DNA of 8,082 nucleotides from Acidobacteriota bacterium (GCA_021811745.1 JAJZNH010000061.1:1-8082); one strand, 5' to 3'; shown: positions 1-7,524, counted from the first letter of the stretch. Translations and numbers: made by a program. The notes: a model not told the origin generated them from the letters alone.

Positions 1-165
1 GAAACCGAGCGGGCGCAGATCAAGTCCCTGGTGGCCAAGGGCGAGTCGTTGCAACAGATCGAGGCCGCCGTGGGCGATCCGCCGCCTGGGCAGACCGGAA
101 ATGGACCCCATTTCCCGAGCTACAGCGAGGTTGTCTACCAAGAACTGACCGGAAAGACCCGGTAG
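1..165 (+). CDS. C-terminal end of an unnamed protein, possibly an MBL-fold metallohydrolase (5' truncated)
   Basis: An open frame enters from the left edge and ends at TAG 163-165, giving 54 residues. They begin ETERAQIKSLVAKGESLQQI and end VVYQELTGKTR. The first third looks like an amphipathic helix. A Gly/Pro-rich turn (DPPPGQTGNGP) follows, then a short aromatic tail (FPSYSEVVYQEL). From memory, secreted metallo-beta-lactamase-fold hydrolases of Acidobacteria and Proteobacteria often end this way: a helix containing 'L.AKGKSLE', a Pro/Gly linker, then 'F...VY..L'. No zinc-binding HxHxDH motif can be seen because that part lies outside the window. The reading frame and stop are certain and the family is a guess. 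A strong terminator about 20 bases downstream shows it is the last gene of its transcript. Confidence 0.6.
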   Translation, partial: ETERAQIKSLVAKGESLQQIEAAVGDPPPGQTGNGPHFPSYSEVVYQELTGKTR

Positions 166-187
166 AACCCTCCCGATCGCCCGACCG

Positions 188-226
188 GAGCCGCGCGCCT
201 GCAACAAGAGCGCGCGGTTCTTCTTG
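188..226 (+). terminator. Rho-independent terminator after the first gene
   Basis: CCGCGCGC (191-198) pairs perfectly with GCGCGCGG (210-217) around an 11-base loop. GAG (188-190) and TTC (218-220) extend the stem by three more pairs, one of them G-T. The right arm runs into a pyrimidine/T-rich stretch, TTCTTCTTG (218-226). The hairpin starts 22 bases after the stop codon of the truncated gene. It separates that gene from the glycosidase gene. The T tract is interrupted by C, so efficiency may be moderate. Confidence 0.8.
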
Positions 227-289
227 TCCCGAGAGTAGTATCCTTCTGGAAACTCCGAAGAGACAACTTTAGCGCACCAAGCAAGCATG

Positions 290-296
290 AAAGGGG
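290..296 (+). promoter_or_regulatory. Ribosome binding site that fixes the glycosidase start
   Basis: AAAGGGG lies six bases before ATG 303 and is the only purine-rich Shine-Dalgarno-like block nearby. It favours Met1 over the in-frame Met16/Met17 codons (348, 351), which have no such block upstream. The same bases fall inside a four-codon reading frame (ATG 287 to TAG 299-301, MKGA) that ends one base before the real start. I found no convincing sigma-70 promoter between the terminator and this site. Confidence 0.6.
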
Positions 297-302
297 CATA
301 GC

Positions 303-1586
303 ATGGAAGGACCTTCAGCGAATTTACTTCATAAAGTCTGTAATTGGATGATGTTGGCAGTCTCGTGCACAATTCTCGTCCTTGCCTTCGAAGCATCACC
401 GGCAGCCGGGACAACGGTACCAAAGAGTCTTTCCTGGGTGCGCGGATTCAATTACACGCCTGCCAGCGTACAGCGATCTGGAGATATATGGCTTCATTTC
501 AACGCACGCGAAGTCGATCAGGATTTCGGTTATGCAAATGAACTCCGGCTGAATGAAACGCGCGTGTTTCTCCCGTTTGACGCCTGGAAGCAGGATCCTG
601 CGGTCTTTTCCGCAAGCCTGAACACCTTTATGGATATTGCCCATAAGCACGGAATCGGCGTGATGCTGGTGCTGGTGCCGCACATGAACCGGCCGGGCGC
701 AACAAACTTCGCCGCTGGCGATATCGACGCGCAGATGCAAAGCTGGATCAGAGCGGTCGCGAAGATCGTCCAAAATAAGCCAAGCATGGCCTTCTGGGAC
801 GTGCAAAACGAACCGGATTACCAAGGCACCCGCGAGCATCCCCGCAGCGCGCAGGATCTTGCCCGCAGGATGCAAGTCACCCGACTGTTCGCCGAGACAG
901 TGCACGAGGTGGATCACACGCACCCCACGACTATTGGTTGCACCTACGAGAAGTGCATGGAAGATACCGCAGCCTATGTGGACGTTCTTTCCTTCCATGA
1001 CTACAGCCCGACCGTGGAGGATATCGACGCGCACCTCACCCGGGCCGAGGCCTTCGCCGCGAAGGTGCACAAGCCATTCTTCAATACCGAGATGGGATGT
1101 ATCGGACGCGCAAATCCCTATGACATCATCTTGCACGAATATCAAAAACAGCATGTTGGCTTCTACATCTGGGAACTCATGATCACGAAGTATTGGGGCC
1201 ATGTTCACGGCGTGTTTTATCCGGATGGCACGGTGCGGGATCCATCCATCGCCGCGGCGCTGCTGGGCATCTTCCGGAATCGCGGCCCCCATGTCGTGCT
1301 CGAGAATCCTGACCGGGAGGGTTGGGTTACCACGTCGGTAGCCGAAGGGAAGGCGTGGCTCGCTTCGCCAAACCCGGACTGGCACAAGGGTCTGCGTGTC
1401 GCCGAGATCGAGGCCAATATCCTGGAAGCGGCGCAACTCGTGCCCATGCGAGTTCTGCCGACGCGGACAGTTTATCTACTTCGCGCGGGTTCACCCAACA
1501 TTCCTGCATTGCGAGCTGCTATCAAGCAGTACACGGCGGAGCTGGAGCCCTATATTGACGCCCATCCGGCGACGATGCACTGGTAG
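303..1586 (+). CDS. Secreted TIM-barrel glycoside hydrolase (GH5 / COG3934 type, clan GH-A)
   Basis: This 427-residue protein is probably exported. Residues 1-16 are polar and include a Lys, a hydrophobic core covers about 17-29, and a signal-peptidase-like ASPAAG site ends near residue 36. The mature part reads as a (beta/alpha)8 barrel of the retaining GH-A clan. A conserved-looking Arg (ETRVFL, R87) follows strand 2-3. WDVQNEP carries the probable acid/base E170. FHDY (231-234) supplies the usual His/Tyr after strand 6. FFNTEMG carries the probable nucleophile E263, and YIWE (W290) is the strand-8 Trp. The order and spacing of the two glutamates fit GH5-like endo-beta-mannanases and cellulases, but the substrate cannot be read from sequence. 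About 100 residues after the barrel (from roughly 325) form a helical extension I cannot assign. The 5' end is clearly less GC-rich than the following genes (about 42% G+C over 301-360 by hand count). The Cys at residue 22 does not fit a lipobox. Confidence 0.85.
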   Translation: MEGPSANLLHKVCNWMMLAVSCTILVLAFEASPAAGTTVPKSLSWVRGFNYTPASVQRSGDIWLHFNAREVDQDFGYANELRLNETRVFLPFDAWKQDPAVFSASLNTFMDIAHKHGIGVMLVLVPHMNRPGATNFAAGDIDAQMQSWIRAVAKIVQNKPSMAFWDVQNEPDYQGTREHPRSAQDLARRMQVTRLFAETVHEVDHTHPTTIGCTYEKCMEDTAAYVDVLSFHDYSPTVEDIDAHLTRAEAFAAKVHKPFFNTEMGCIGRANPYDIILHEYQKQHVGFYIWELMITKYWGHVHGVFYPDGTVRDPSIAAALLGIFRNRGPHVVLENPDREGWVTTSVAEGKAWLASPNPDWHKGLRVAEIEANILEAAQLVPMRVLPTRTVYLLRAGSPNIPALRAAIKQYTAELEPYIDAHPATMHW

Positions 1587-1719
1587 GACCGGGCAGGGAA
1601 GCACGACGGCGCCGCATACAGCTTCGCTTTGTCGGCCCTCACCCTCCGCTGCCAGATTCCAGTGACTGCGGATTCATCCTTTGCCTATACAATGCCTGCT
1701 GTAAGCTGGCGTGGCCCGC

Positions 1720-1747
1720 TTGTTGGCTGTAACCTTATTGTCATAAA
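1720..1747 (+). promoter_or_regulatory. Weak candidate sigma-70 promoter for the propeller/phosphatase gene
   Basis: The 193-base spacer 1587-1779 has no gene and no clear terminator. Its most AT-rich part holds TTGTTG (1720-1725) and CATAAA (1742-1747), 16 bases apart. These match the -35 and -10 consensus at three and four of six positions. A second AT-rich block, TATACAAT (1686-1693), resembles a -10 but lacks a well-placed -35. The start ATG 1780 has a short CGAGG ribosome site (1768-1772) seven bases upstream. The match is weak, so treat this as a place to look rather than a firm promoter. Confidence 0.22.
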
Positions 1748-1779
1748 CCTGCACAAACGCTCCGTATCGAGGCTGATCC

Positions 1780-4614
1780 ATGCGTATCAAGGCTCTGTCC
1801 GCTCTTGCCGTTGCGTCCCTTTTCCTGGGGCTAGATTTTCTTCCGGCGCAGACCATCAATCTGCCTACAGGCAAGCAACTGATCGGCATGATTCCCGGCC
1901 ATCCAGAGCGGCTCAATAGTCTGCCCATCTCCATGGCCGTCTCGCCTGACCGCCGGTACGTGGTCACCGTGAACGCCGGCTACGGAACCTACGAATCCCG
2001 CTACGACCAGTCGCTCGCGGTCCTCGACACGCAAACCGGCAAGCTGACCGACTTTCCCGATGCCCGCACCGCTCTCCGCGCCCGGCAGACGCTCTTCTCC
2101 GGCCTCGCCTTCAGCCGCGACGGCAGACACATCTACGCGAGCATGGCCTCGCTCACAGATCCTACTGGCAAGCGCAAGGGCGATACCGGCAACGCTATCG
2201 CCGTCTACAGCTTCACCGATGGCAAGATCGCCCCGCAGCGGCTCATCCCGCTGCCGCTCGTCCAGCTTCCTGCCGGCCGCACCACCCTGCTGATCGGCCA
2301 AAAACCCGGCCACATAGGCATTCCTTACCCCGCCGCCATCGCCGTAGTCGGTCCTGCCAGCCATGAGCAGTTACTCGTCGCGGAGAACCTCTCGGATGAT
2401 GTGGTACTGCTCGACGCCGCTACCGGCGCCATAGAACACCGATTCGATCTCTCCGAGAGCGACACCGTACCCTCCACCTATCCCGTTGCCCTGGCCGTCT
2501 CCAAGGATGGTATGCGCGCCTTTGTCGCCCTCTGGAACGCCTCCCAGATCGTCGAGCTCAATCTCATCCGTGACACCGTGGGCCGAAGGCTCGATTTGCT
2601 CAAGCCCACCAGCCCTATCGCTCCCGGGACCCATCCCTCCGCCTTCGCGCTCTCACCCAACGGCAAAGCCCTCTACGTCTCGCTTTCCAACCGCGACGCC
2701 GTCGCCGCTGTCAACGTTGCCGGCGACGACTTCTCCGTCAAGGGCTACTTCGACACCCGCCTTCCCGACCAGAGCTACTTCGGTGCCGAGCCCGTCGCCC
2801 TCGCCCTCAACGCCAACGGCAGCCGCCTCTACGCCGCCAACCTGGGCACGAACTCGGTGGCCGTCATCAACACCCACCAGCTGACAGCCAAGGCCGCGCG
2901 CCAGGGAATGGTCGAGCCCCTCGGATTCATCCCCACGGACTGGATGCCTCTATCGCTGGCCCTCATTTCTTCGTCCTTCGGAGCAAAGCTCTACGTCGCC
3001 ACCGACAAAGGCAAGGGCACCGGCCCCAACGACTTTCCCCAGCGGCAGGTCGCCGGCGAGTCCCTTGGCCGCCGAAGCAGTTTCACCTATATCGCCACGC
3101 TCGTCTACGGGTCGCTGGCCACCCTCGATACCTCTCAAATCTCCGCAAACCTCGCTGCCTGGACCGCCAACGTCATCCAGTCCAACCGACTCAAGGCTGC
3201 ACAGCAAAAGATCGTCTTCGCCGGCGGCGCACAGGATCGCATCAAGCACGTGATCTACATCATTAAGGAAAACCGCGCCTACGATCAGATCCTTGGCGAT
3301 CTCAGCTACGCTGGCCATCAGGTCGGCAACGGCGACCCCGGCCTGGCCATGTACGGCGCGAAGATCACCCCCAATGAGCACAAGCTGGCCCTTCAGTTCG
3401 GAGTCCTCGACAACTTCTACGACTCCGGCGAGGTTTCCGGCGACGGCCACAACTGGTCCACCGCCGCCATCAGCTCTGACTTTCTGGAGAAGACCTGGCA
3501 GCAGAACTATCGCGGCGGCGAGCATACCTACGACTACCAGGGCGTGGTCGCCGACGGCTTGCCGCTGCTCCAAAAAATCCCCGACGTAGATGCTCCCTCC
3601 AGCGGTTACATCTGGGGCGATCTCGCTACGCACCGCAAAACCTACTACGACTTCGGCGAGTTCATCTCCTCCACCTTCTGCGACACAAAAGCCGTCCTCA
3701 ATCCGCAGAACGGCCCGATGCGCCAAGGAAGCCCCTGCCAGCGCCCGGCCATTGAGCCTGGCCAGCCCATCCCCGCCGATTGGGGCGGCGGCACCAACAA
3801 GTGGGCATGGCCCATCCCCGTCATGGCCTCCAACGTGGCCACCAAGCAGCAGCTCGAAGGCCACTTCGCCTCCGAGTATCCCGAGTTCAATCTCTCCATT
3901 CCCGACCAAATTCGCATGGATATCTTCCTTCGCCACTTCAAGGGCTGGGTCGCGGACCTTAAGCACGGCAAAGACACCATGCCGCAGTTCGTTCTCATCT
4001 GGCTGCCCGACGACCACACCAACGGAACCCGTCCCGGCTACTCCGCGCCGGAGGCCTCCGTCGCCGATAACGATCTCGCCGTCGGCCGCGCCGTCGATGC
4101 CGTCTCCCACTCGCCCTTCTGGAACGACACCGCCTTCTTCATCCTCGAGGACGACGCCCAGAACGGCCCCGATCACGTCGATGCCCACCGCAGCATCGCT
4201 CTGGTCGTCAGCAAGTACTCGCCACGCGGCCTTTACGGCGGTCCCTTCGTCGACAGCCATTTCTACTCCACGGTCAGCGTCCTCCGCACCATCGAAATGC
4301 TGCTTGGCCTGCCGCCCATGAACAACAACGATGCCTTCTGCTCCGTGCTTTCGTCGCTCTTTGCCGGCCCTGGCAATCAGCCCCCCTACAACGCCGACTA
4401 TGCCAATGAGCAGAACGGCCTCATCTACAAGGCCAACGCCAAAAACGCTTACGGCGCCCGCGCCAGCATGAAGATGGACTTCACCCATGAAGACCGCGCT
4501 CCCACGCAGGCGCTGAACATCATCCTGTGGAAAGACGCCATGGGCAACAAGCCAGTCCCCGCCATGCTTCTGGCGCCTGTCAAGAAATCCCGCCACGACG
4601 ATGACGACGACTAA
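1780..4614 (+). CDS. Secreted bifunctional YncE-like beta-propeller / alkaline phosphatase-superfamily phosphoesterase
   Basis: This 944-residue protein starts with a typical signal peptide (MRIK, hydrophobic 6-20, cleavage near LPAQ 21-24). Residues of about 30-430 form a YVTN/YncE-type beta-propeller. Repeated blades contain 'AVSPD..YVVTVN', 'AVSKDG..AFVALWN', 'ALSPNGKALYVSLSN' and 'ALNANGSRLYAANLG', each followed by a V-(A/V)-x-(I/V/L)-(N/D) strand. From about 486 to 880 is a phosphoesterase of the PF04185 kind (AcpA/phospholipase C, alkaline phosphatase superfamily). It has IIKENRAYDQ with metal ligands E497 and N498. SGEVSGDGHNW (549-559) carries the likely nucleophile, perhaps S553. EDDAQNGPDHVDAHR (790-804) supplies D791, D792, H799 and H803 as probable metal ligands. 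The same two-domain arrangement is known in databases as a bifunctional YncE/alkaline phosphatase family protein. The substrate is unknown, and the propeller may bind a ligand or surface. The tail ends KKSRH followed by five Asp. The protein probably acts in the periplasm or outside the cell. Confidence 0.88.
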   Translation: MRIKALSALAVASLFLGLDFLPAQTINLPTGKQLIGMIPGHPERLNSLPISMAVSPDRRYVVTVNAGYGTYESRYDQSLAVLDTQTGKLTDFPDARTALRARQTLFSGLAFSRDGRHIYASMASLTDPTGKRKGDTGNAIAVYSFTDGKIAPQRLIPLPLVQLPAGRTTLLIGQKPGHIGIPYPAAIAVVGPASHEQLLVAENLSDDVVLLDAATGAIEHRFDLSESDTVPSTYPVALAVSKDGMRAFVALWNASQIVELNLIRDTVGRRLDLLKPTSPIAPGTHPSAFALSPNGKALYVSLSNRDAVAAVNVAGDDFSVKGYFDTRLPDQSYFGAEPVALALNANGSRLYAANLGTNSVAVINTHQLTAKAARQGMVEPLGFIPTDWMPLSLALISSSFGAKLYVATDKGKGTGPNDFPQRQVAGESLGRRSSFTYIATLVYGSLATLDTSQISANLAAWTANVIQSNRLKAAQQKIVFAGGAQDRIKHVIYIIKENRAYDQILGDLSYAGHQVGNGDPGLAMYGAKITPNEHKLALQFGVLDNFYDSGEVSGDGHNWSTAAISSDFLEKTWQQNYRGGEHTYDYQGVVADGLPLLQKIPDVDAPSSGYIWGDLATHRKTYYDFGEFISSTFCDTKAVLNPQNGPMRQGSPCQRPAIEPGQPIPADWGGGTNKWAWPIPVMASNVATKQQLEGHFASEYPEFNLSIPDQIRMDIFLRHFKGWVADLKHGKDTMPQFVLIWLPDDHTNGTRPGYSAPEASVADNDLAVGRAVDAVSHSPFWNDTAFFILEDDAQNGPDHVDAHRSIALVVSKYSPRGLYGGPFVDSHFYSTVSVLRTIEMLLGLPPMNNNDAFCSVLSSLFAGPGNQPPYNADYANEQNGLIYKANAKNAYGARASMKMDFTHEDRAPTQALNIILWKDAMGNKPVPAMLLAPVKKSRHDDDDD

Positions 4615-4672
4615 CGCCAATAACGACGATGCCGGCGGACGCAAATGCTGCGCCTGCGATGAGAGACTGCAA

Positions 4673-4697
4673 TTGACTCTGGCCGTTCGCGGCAGAG
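4673..4697 (+). promoter_or_regulatory. Hairpin with TTCG loop, overlapping a -35-like TTGACT, just before the ATPase gene
   Basis: The 102-base spacer 4615-4716 contains TTGACT (4673-4678), which matches the -35 consensus at five of six positions. No good -10 sits 16-18 bases on; TGTAAA (4701-4706) is 22 bases away. Overlapping it, CTCT(g)GCCG (4677-4685) pairs with CGGCAGAG (4690-4697) around a TTCG tetraloop. The stem is eight base pairs with one bulged G at 4681. No T tract follows, so it is a poor intrinsic terminator. It could be a weak promoter, an RNA element in a leader from further upstream, or chance. Confidence 0.3.
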
Positions 4698-4716
4698 GAT
4701 TGTAAAGTAATAGATC

Positions 4717-7512
4717 ATGTGCGCGCTTCCAGCCGAAATCTGGAGAGAGTTTCGCACCAAGTTTCAGCTTGCCAATGAGCGTCTAGCCGGTGAAATGGCC
4801 GCCAGTTGGCAGCATCTCCGCGAGCTGATGGAAGAACTGCGGAGCCGCCTCGACACCATCGCTCCCGGCGATGCCGAGCCGGAGACGTTGGCGGGGTTGG
4901 ATCACCTCTTCAACAATGTGGCGGACCAACTCTTCGGCGATCCGCTGGGCGCCTTCGAGAGGTTCAAGCCCATCGGCCGGTCGCTCGCGGCCATCGAGCA
5001 GCACCGCCTGGAGATGAACGACCTGGCGCGCACGCTGCCGCGCGTGATCGAAATCTCCGGGGCCGAGTTGGCCGCTATCGCCGCTCCCGACGCCCCCGGA
5101 CGCTGGCACAAACCCTGGATGAAGCGCCGCAAATCCCCTCACCCGCTGCCATTCCGCGAGACCGCTCTGGCCAACCTGTGGGCTCAGATTCAGCGCCGCG
5201 CGCGCATCGACGAAGCATTTGAGCGCCATCTGGCGCGATCCGGCCTCCATCTGTTGGCTGCCTGGCAAATATACCGCCGCCACCAACTAGCCGCGCTGGC
5301 TGGTAGCAATGGCGACGACGCCGCGTTTGCCGAGGAACGCGATTGGTGGCTGCACACCGAAACCGCGTTGGTCGGCCACGCCAACGGTCTCCTGTCTTCC
5401 TACTGCCTTTGGGCCCAGAAGTCTCCCACCTCGCTGGCTCGATCGATATTGCGCCGCAAACCCCAACTCTCGGATCGCCGCCAGAGAAAGATCGTGCAGC
5501 AATGGGATCGCAACTTCAGCCAATGGCATCGCCAGTACCGCGCCGTGCGCGCCGCCATTGATCTCGAACGCAAACTCACCGCTGTGGCGCGCCAGGCGAT
5601 TCAGAGCACCCGCAGTTCTCTGAATTCTTTGCGCGCCGAGCACGAAGATGTCCTCGAGGAGATGGATGGGGCCATAGCCTGGCTCGAAACAGGGCAGGCA
5701 CACCACGGTCAGGAGGCGTTTCCGCCTCCCCAGGCCAACCTGCTCCCTGCTGAACAACGCGCCCGTGACTGGGTGGACCGTGTCTCACGCTGCGTCCAGG
5801 AACGGCTGCCCGCCGAAGTGGAGGCTGTGCGGCCCTTCCGCACCCGCGAACGGTGGAGAAGCCGCTGGCGGGTATTGTATCCGCAATCGGTTGCGCTCCA
5901 TGCACTGAACCACAACGGCATTGATGCTGCCCGCGAGGGCTTTCGCGAAGTAGAAACCGAGCACACCGCCGTGATTCGCGACATCGAGCAGGCGCGGCAG
6001 GTGGTCGCCTTCGGGCTTGAAGCTGCGCAGTCCGGCGCTGGATCGGCCTTCGATCTTTCGCGCGAGGCTGCGGCCAATGCTCTCGCGCTGTTGCAGCACC
6101 GGCAGGACATTCAAACTGATGCGCAAGCAGGCGCCGAAACCGGCCTCTGCCGCGCTCAGGCTCTCGCTTTGCTGGAGACGCATACGGCCCTCGAATCCGG
6201 GCAACTCGGCCGATTTGCCTTGCTCACACGGCAGGGTGTCCCCCGCGCTGCACGCCATCTTCGGCACACCGCCCTCCGCTCCTTGCGCACCGCATCCCGC
6301 GGCCTCTACGGCTTGGCCATAAAAGCATTTCATTGGCTGGCCTGGAAGCTGGGCTGGGAACAGCCGCCCGTCGAGCAGCAACTTGAAGCATTTGTGGAAC
6401 GTACGCCTCTGAGCGCCGTCCTCGAAGCCCAGCTTCGGCCACGCGGCCTTCCCGCCCTCTATCAGCGCCTCTTCAGCCTGGCGCCGGTCGAGGATGAACG
6501 CTACCTCGTGGGCCGCGAGGTAGAGATGACGGGCCTGAGCCGCGTGTTCTCACTCTGGCAGTCGGGCCAGCGCGTTACCGTGCTTGTTACCGGCGCCCGC
6601 GGCAGCGGCAAGACCAGCTTGCTCAACTGCGCCGCCCGGATTGCGTTTCCCAGCGTGCCAGTCTTGCGCGCCCAATTTTCACAGCGCATCCGCAGCCCGC
6701 AGCAAATGGATGAGTTCTTCCGGGATCTCTTTCACCTTTCCTCCGGCGCCGACCTAGTCACAGCCCTCAATCGTCGACGCCAGGTGGTCATCCTCGAGGA
6801 GTTCGAGCGCACCTTCCTGCGCTGCATGAACGGTTTCGAGGCCCTGCGCGGCTTTCTGCGCCTCATGTCCGCGACCTCTGGCTTCGTTTTGTGGATCATC
6901 AGCATGAACCGCGTCTCCTTCCGCTATCTCGACGCCGCCGCCGGCCTGAGCAGAAGCTTCTCACATCGCATTAACGCTATGGCCGTAAGTCAGGAGCACA
7001 TGACCGAGGCCATCCTGCAGCGGCATACACTCTCCGGCCTCCGACTGCATTTCGCGCCTGTGCCTCCCGGTGATGCCCACATCAGCCGGTTGCGCCGATT
7101 CGCCGGCCTGGAGCAGACTCCCCGGCAACTTTTCTTGAATGCCCTCTACCGCCAATCCCAAGGCCTCTTCCGTTCGGCCTTTGAGCTTTGGCTGGGCAGC
7201 GTCGATCGCATCGAAGGTGCCATGGTGCGCATGCTCCAACCGCTGGACCCCAACTACAAGCACCTGGAGGCAGAACTGGCTGTGGATGACCTGTTCATCC
7301 TCCAGGCAGTCCTGCAACACTCCAGCCTCACACCGGACGAATTGGCTGAAGTGCTCATCCTGACCGCCGATGAGGCTCGCCTTCGGCTCGAACGGCTGGA
7401 GGCGCTTGAAATCCTGGAGCCTGAGCCAGAGCCGGCCTTTGCCGGACTGCGCGTCCGTCCCCAGGCGGAACGCTTCGTGCGCGAAGCCCTCAGCCGGCAA
7501 AATCTTCTCTAG
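4717..7512 (+). CDS. Large P-loop ATPase (STAND/AAA-like) with long helical N-terminus and C-terminal winged helix
   Basis: This 931-residue protein has no signal peptide. Residues 1 to about 590 are nearly all helix-forming, rich in Arg, Gln, Ala, Leu and Trp, and match no family I recognise. They include a basic patch (K136-K139) and a hydrophobic/aromatic helix at 529-547. The ATPase module begins at YLVGRE (596-601), an AAA_16/STAND-style entry. It continues with Walker A GARGSGKT (626-633, K632), a Walker B-like VVILEE (690-695, with Glu in place of the usual Asp), and a sensor-1-like LWIISMN (N731). Residues from about 856 to 931 look like a winged helix: DDLFILQAVLQ, then LTPDELAEVL, then the helix ADEARLRLERLEALEIL. 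ATP-dependent switching is likely; DNA or protein binding by the winged helix is inferred. ATG 4717 is preceded directly by in-frame TAA and TAG (4708-4713), so it is the first possible start. No Shine-Dalgarno sequence sits at normal distance (AGAGGA ends 17 bases away). The next gene, an MscS channel, starts 12 bases after the stop, so the two are co-transcribed. Confidence 0.75.
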   Translation: MCALPAEIWREFRTKFQLANERLAGEMAASWQHLRELMEELRSRLDTIAPGDAEPETLAGLDHLFNNVADQLFGDPLGAFERFKPIGRSLAAIEQHRLEMNDLARTLPRVIEISGAELAAIAAPDAPGRWHKPWMKRRKSPHPLPFRETALANLWAQIQRRARIDEAFERHLARSGLHLLAAWQIYRRHQLAALAGSNGDDAAFAEERDWWLHTETALVGHANGLLSSYCLWAQKSPTSLARSILRRKPQLSDRRQRKIVQQWDRNFSQWHRQYRAVRAAIDLERKLTAVARQAIQSTRSSLNSLRAEHEDVLEEMDGAIAWLETGQAHHGQEAFPPPQANLLPAEQRARDWVDRVSRCVQERLPAEVEAVRPFRTRERWRSRWRVLYPQSVALHALNHNGIDAAREGFREVETEHTAVIRDIEQARQVVAFGLEAAQSGAGSAFDLSREAAANALALLQHRQDIQTDAQAGAETGLCRAQALALLETHTALESGQLGRFALLTRQGVPRAARHLRHTALRSLRTASRGLYGLAIKAFHWLAWKLGWEQPPVEQQLEAFVERTPLSAVLEAQLRPRGLPALYQRLFSLAPVEDERYLVGREVEMTGLSRVFSLWQSGQRVTVLVTGARGSGKTSLLNCAARIAFPSVPVLRAQFSQRIRSPQQMDEFFRDLFHLSSGADLVTALNRRRQVVILEEFERTFLRCMNGFEALRGFLRLMSATSGFVLWIISMNRVSFRYLDAAAGLSRSFSHRINAMAVSQEHMTEAILQRHTLSGLRLHFAPVPPGDAHISRLRRFAGLEQTPRQLFLNALYRQSQGLFRSAFELWLGSVDRIEGAMVRMLQPLDPNYKHLEAELAVDDLFILQAVLQHSSLTPDELAEVLILTADEARLRLERLEALEILEPEPEPAFAGLRVRPQAERFVREALSRQNLL

Positions 7513-7524
7513 CGAGGTGCCCAC

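Noticed and set aside
287..301. Tiny MKGA upstream reading frame ending one base before the glycosidase start
   Set aside because: It has no ribosome site of its own, and four-codon frames are common by chance. The purine run inside it is better read as the Shine-Dalgarno sequence of the real gene.
354..368. Possible lipobox Cys (residue 22) in the glycosidase signal region
   Set aside because: The residues before the Cys (AVS) fit the lipobox poorly, and hydrophobic sequence continues after it to an AxA-like site near 34-36, so a standard signal peptide is more likely.
720..1033. A 14-base direct repeat (GATATCGACGCGCA) at 720-733 and 1020-1033, exactly 300 bases apart
   Set aside because: Both copies encode Asp-Ile-Asp-Ala in the same frame and the flanks differ. 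It is most simply chance codon reuse, not a repeat element or recombination site.
396..1436. A 346-codon open frame on the minus strand opposite the glycosidase
   Set aside because: The plus strand encodes clear GH-A catalytic motifs over the same bases. The minus product has no signal, motif or ribosome site and looks like a GC-bias shadow.
3590..4321. A 243-codon plus-strand frame inside the phosphatase gene
   Set aside because: Its product is extremely rich in Ser, Pro, Thr and Ala, as expected from reading GC-rich codons out of frame, and the real frame continues through conserved motifs.
2950..4644. A 564-codon open frame on the minus strand opposite the phosphatase domain
   Set aside because: It is a shadow frame. 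Its translation is Val/Gly/Ala-rich with no recognisable motif, while the plus frame has a full signal peptide, propeller and phosphoesterase motifs. Strong GC3 bias creates such antisense frames.
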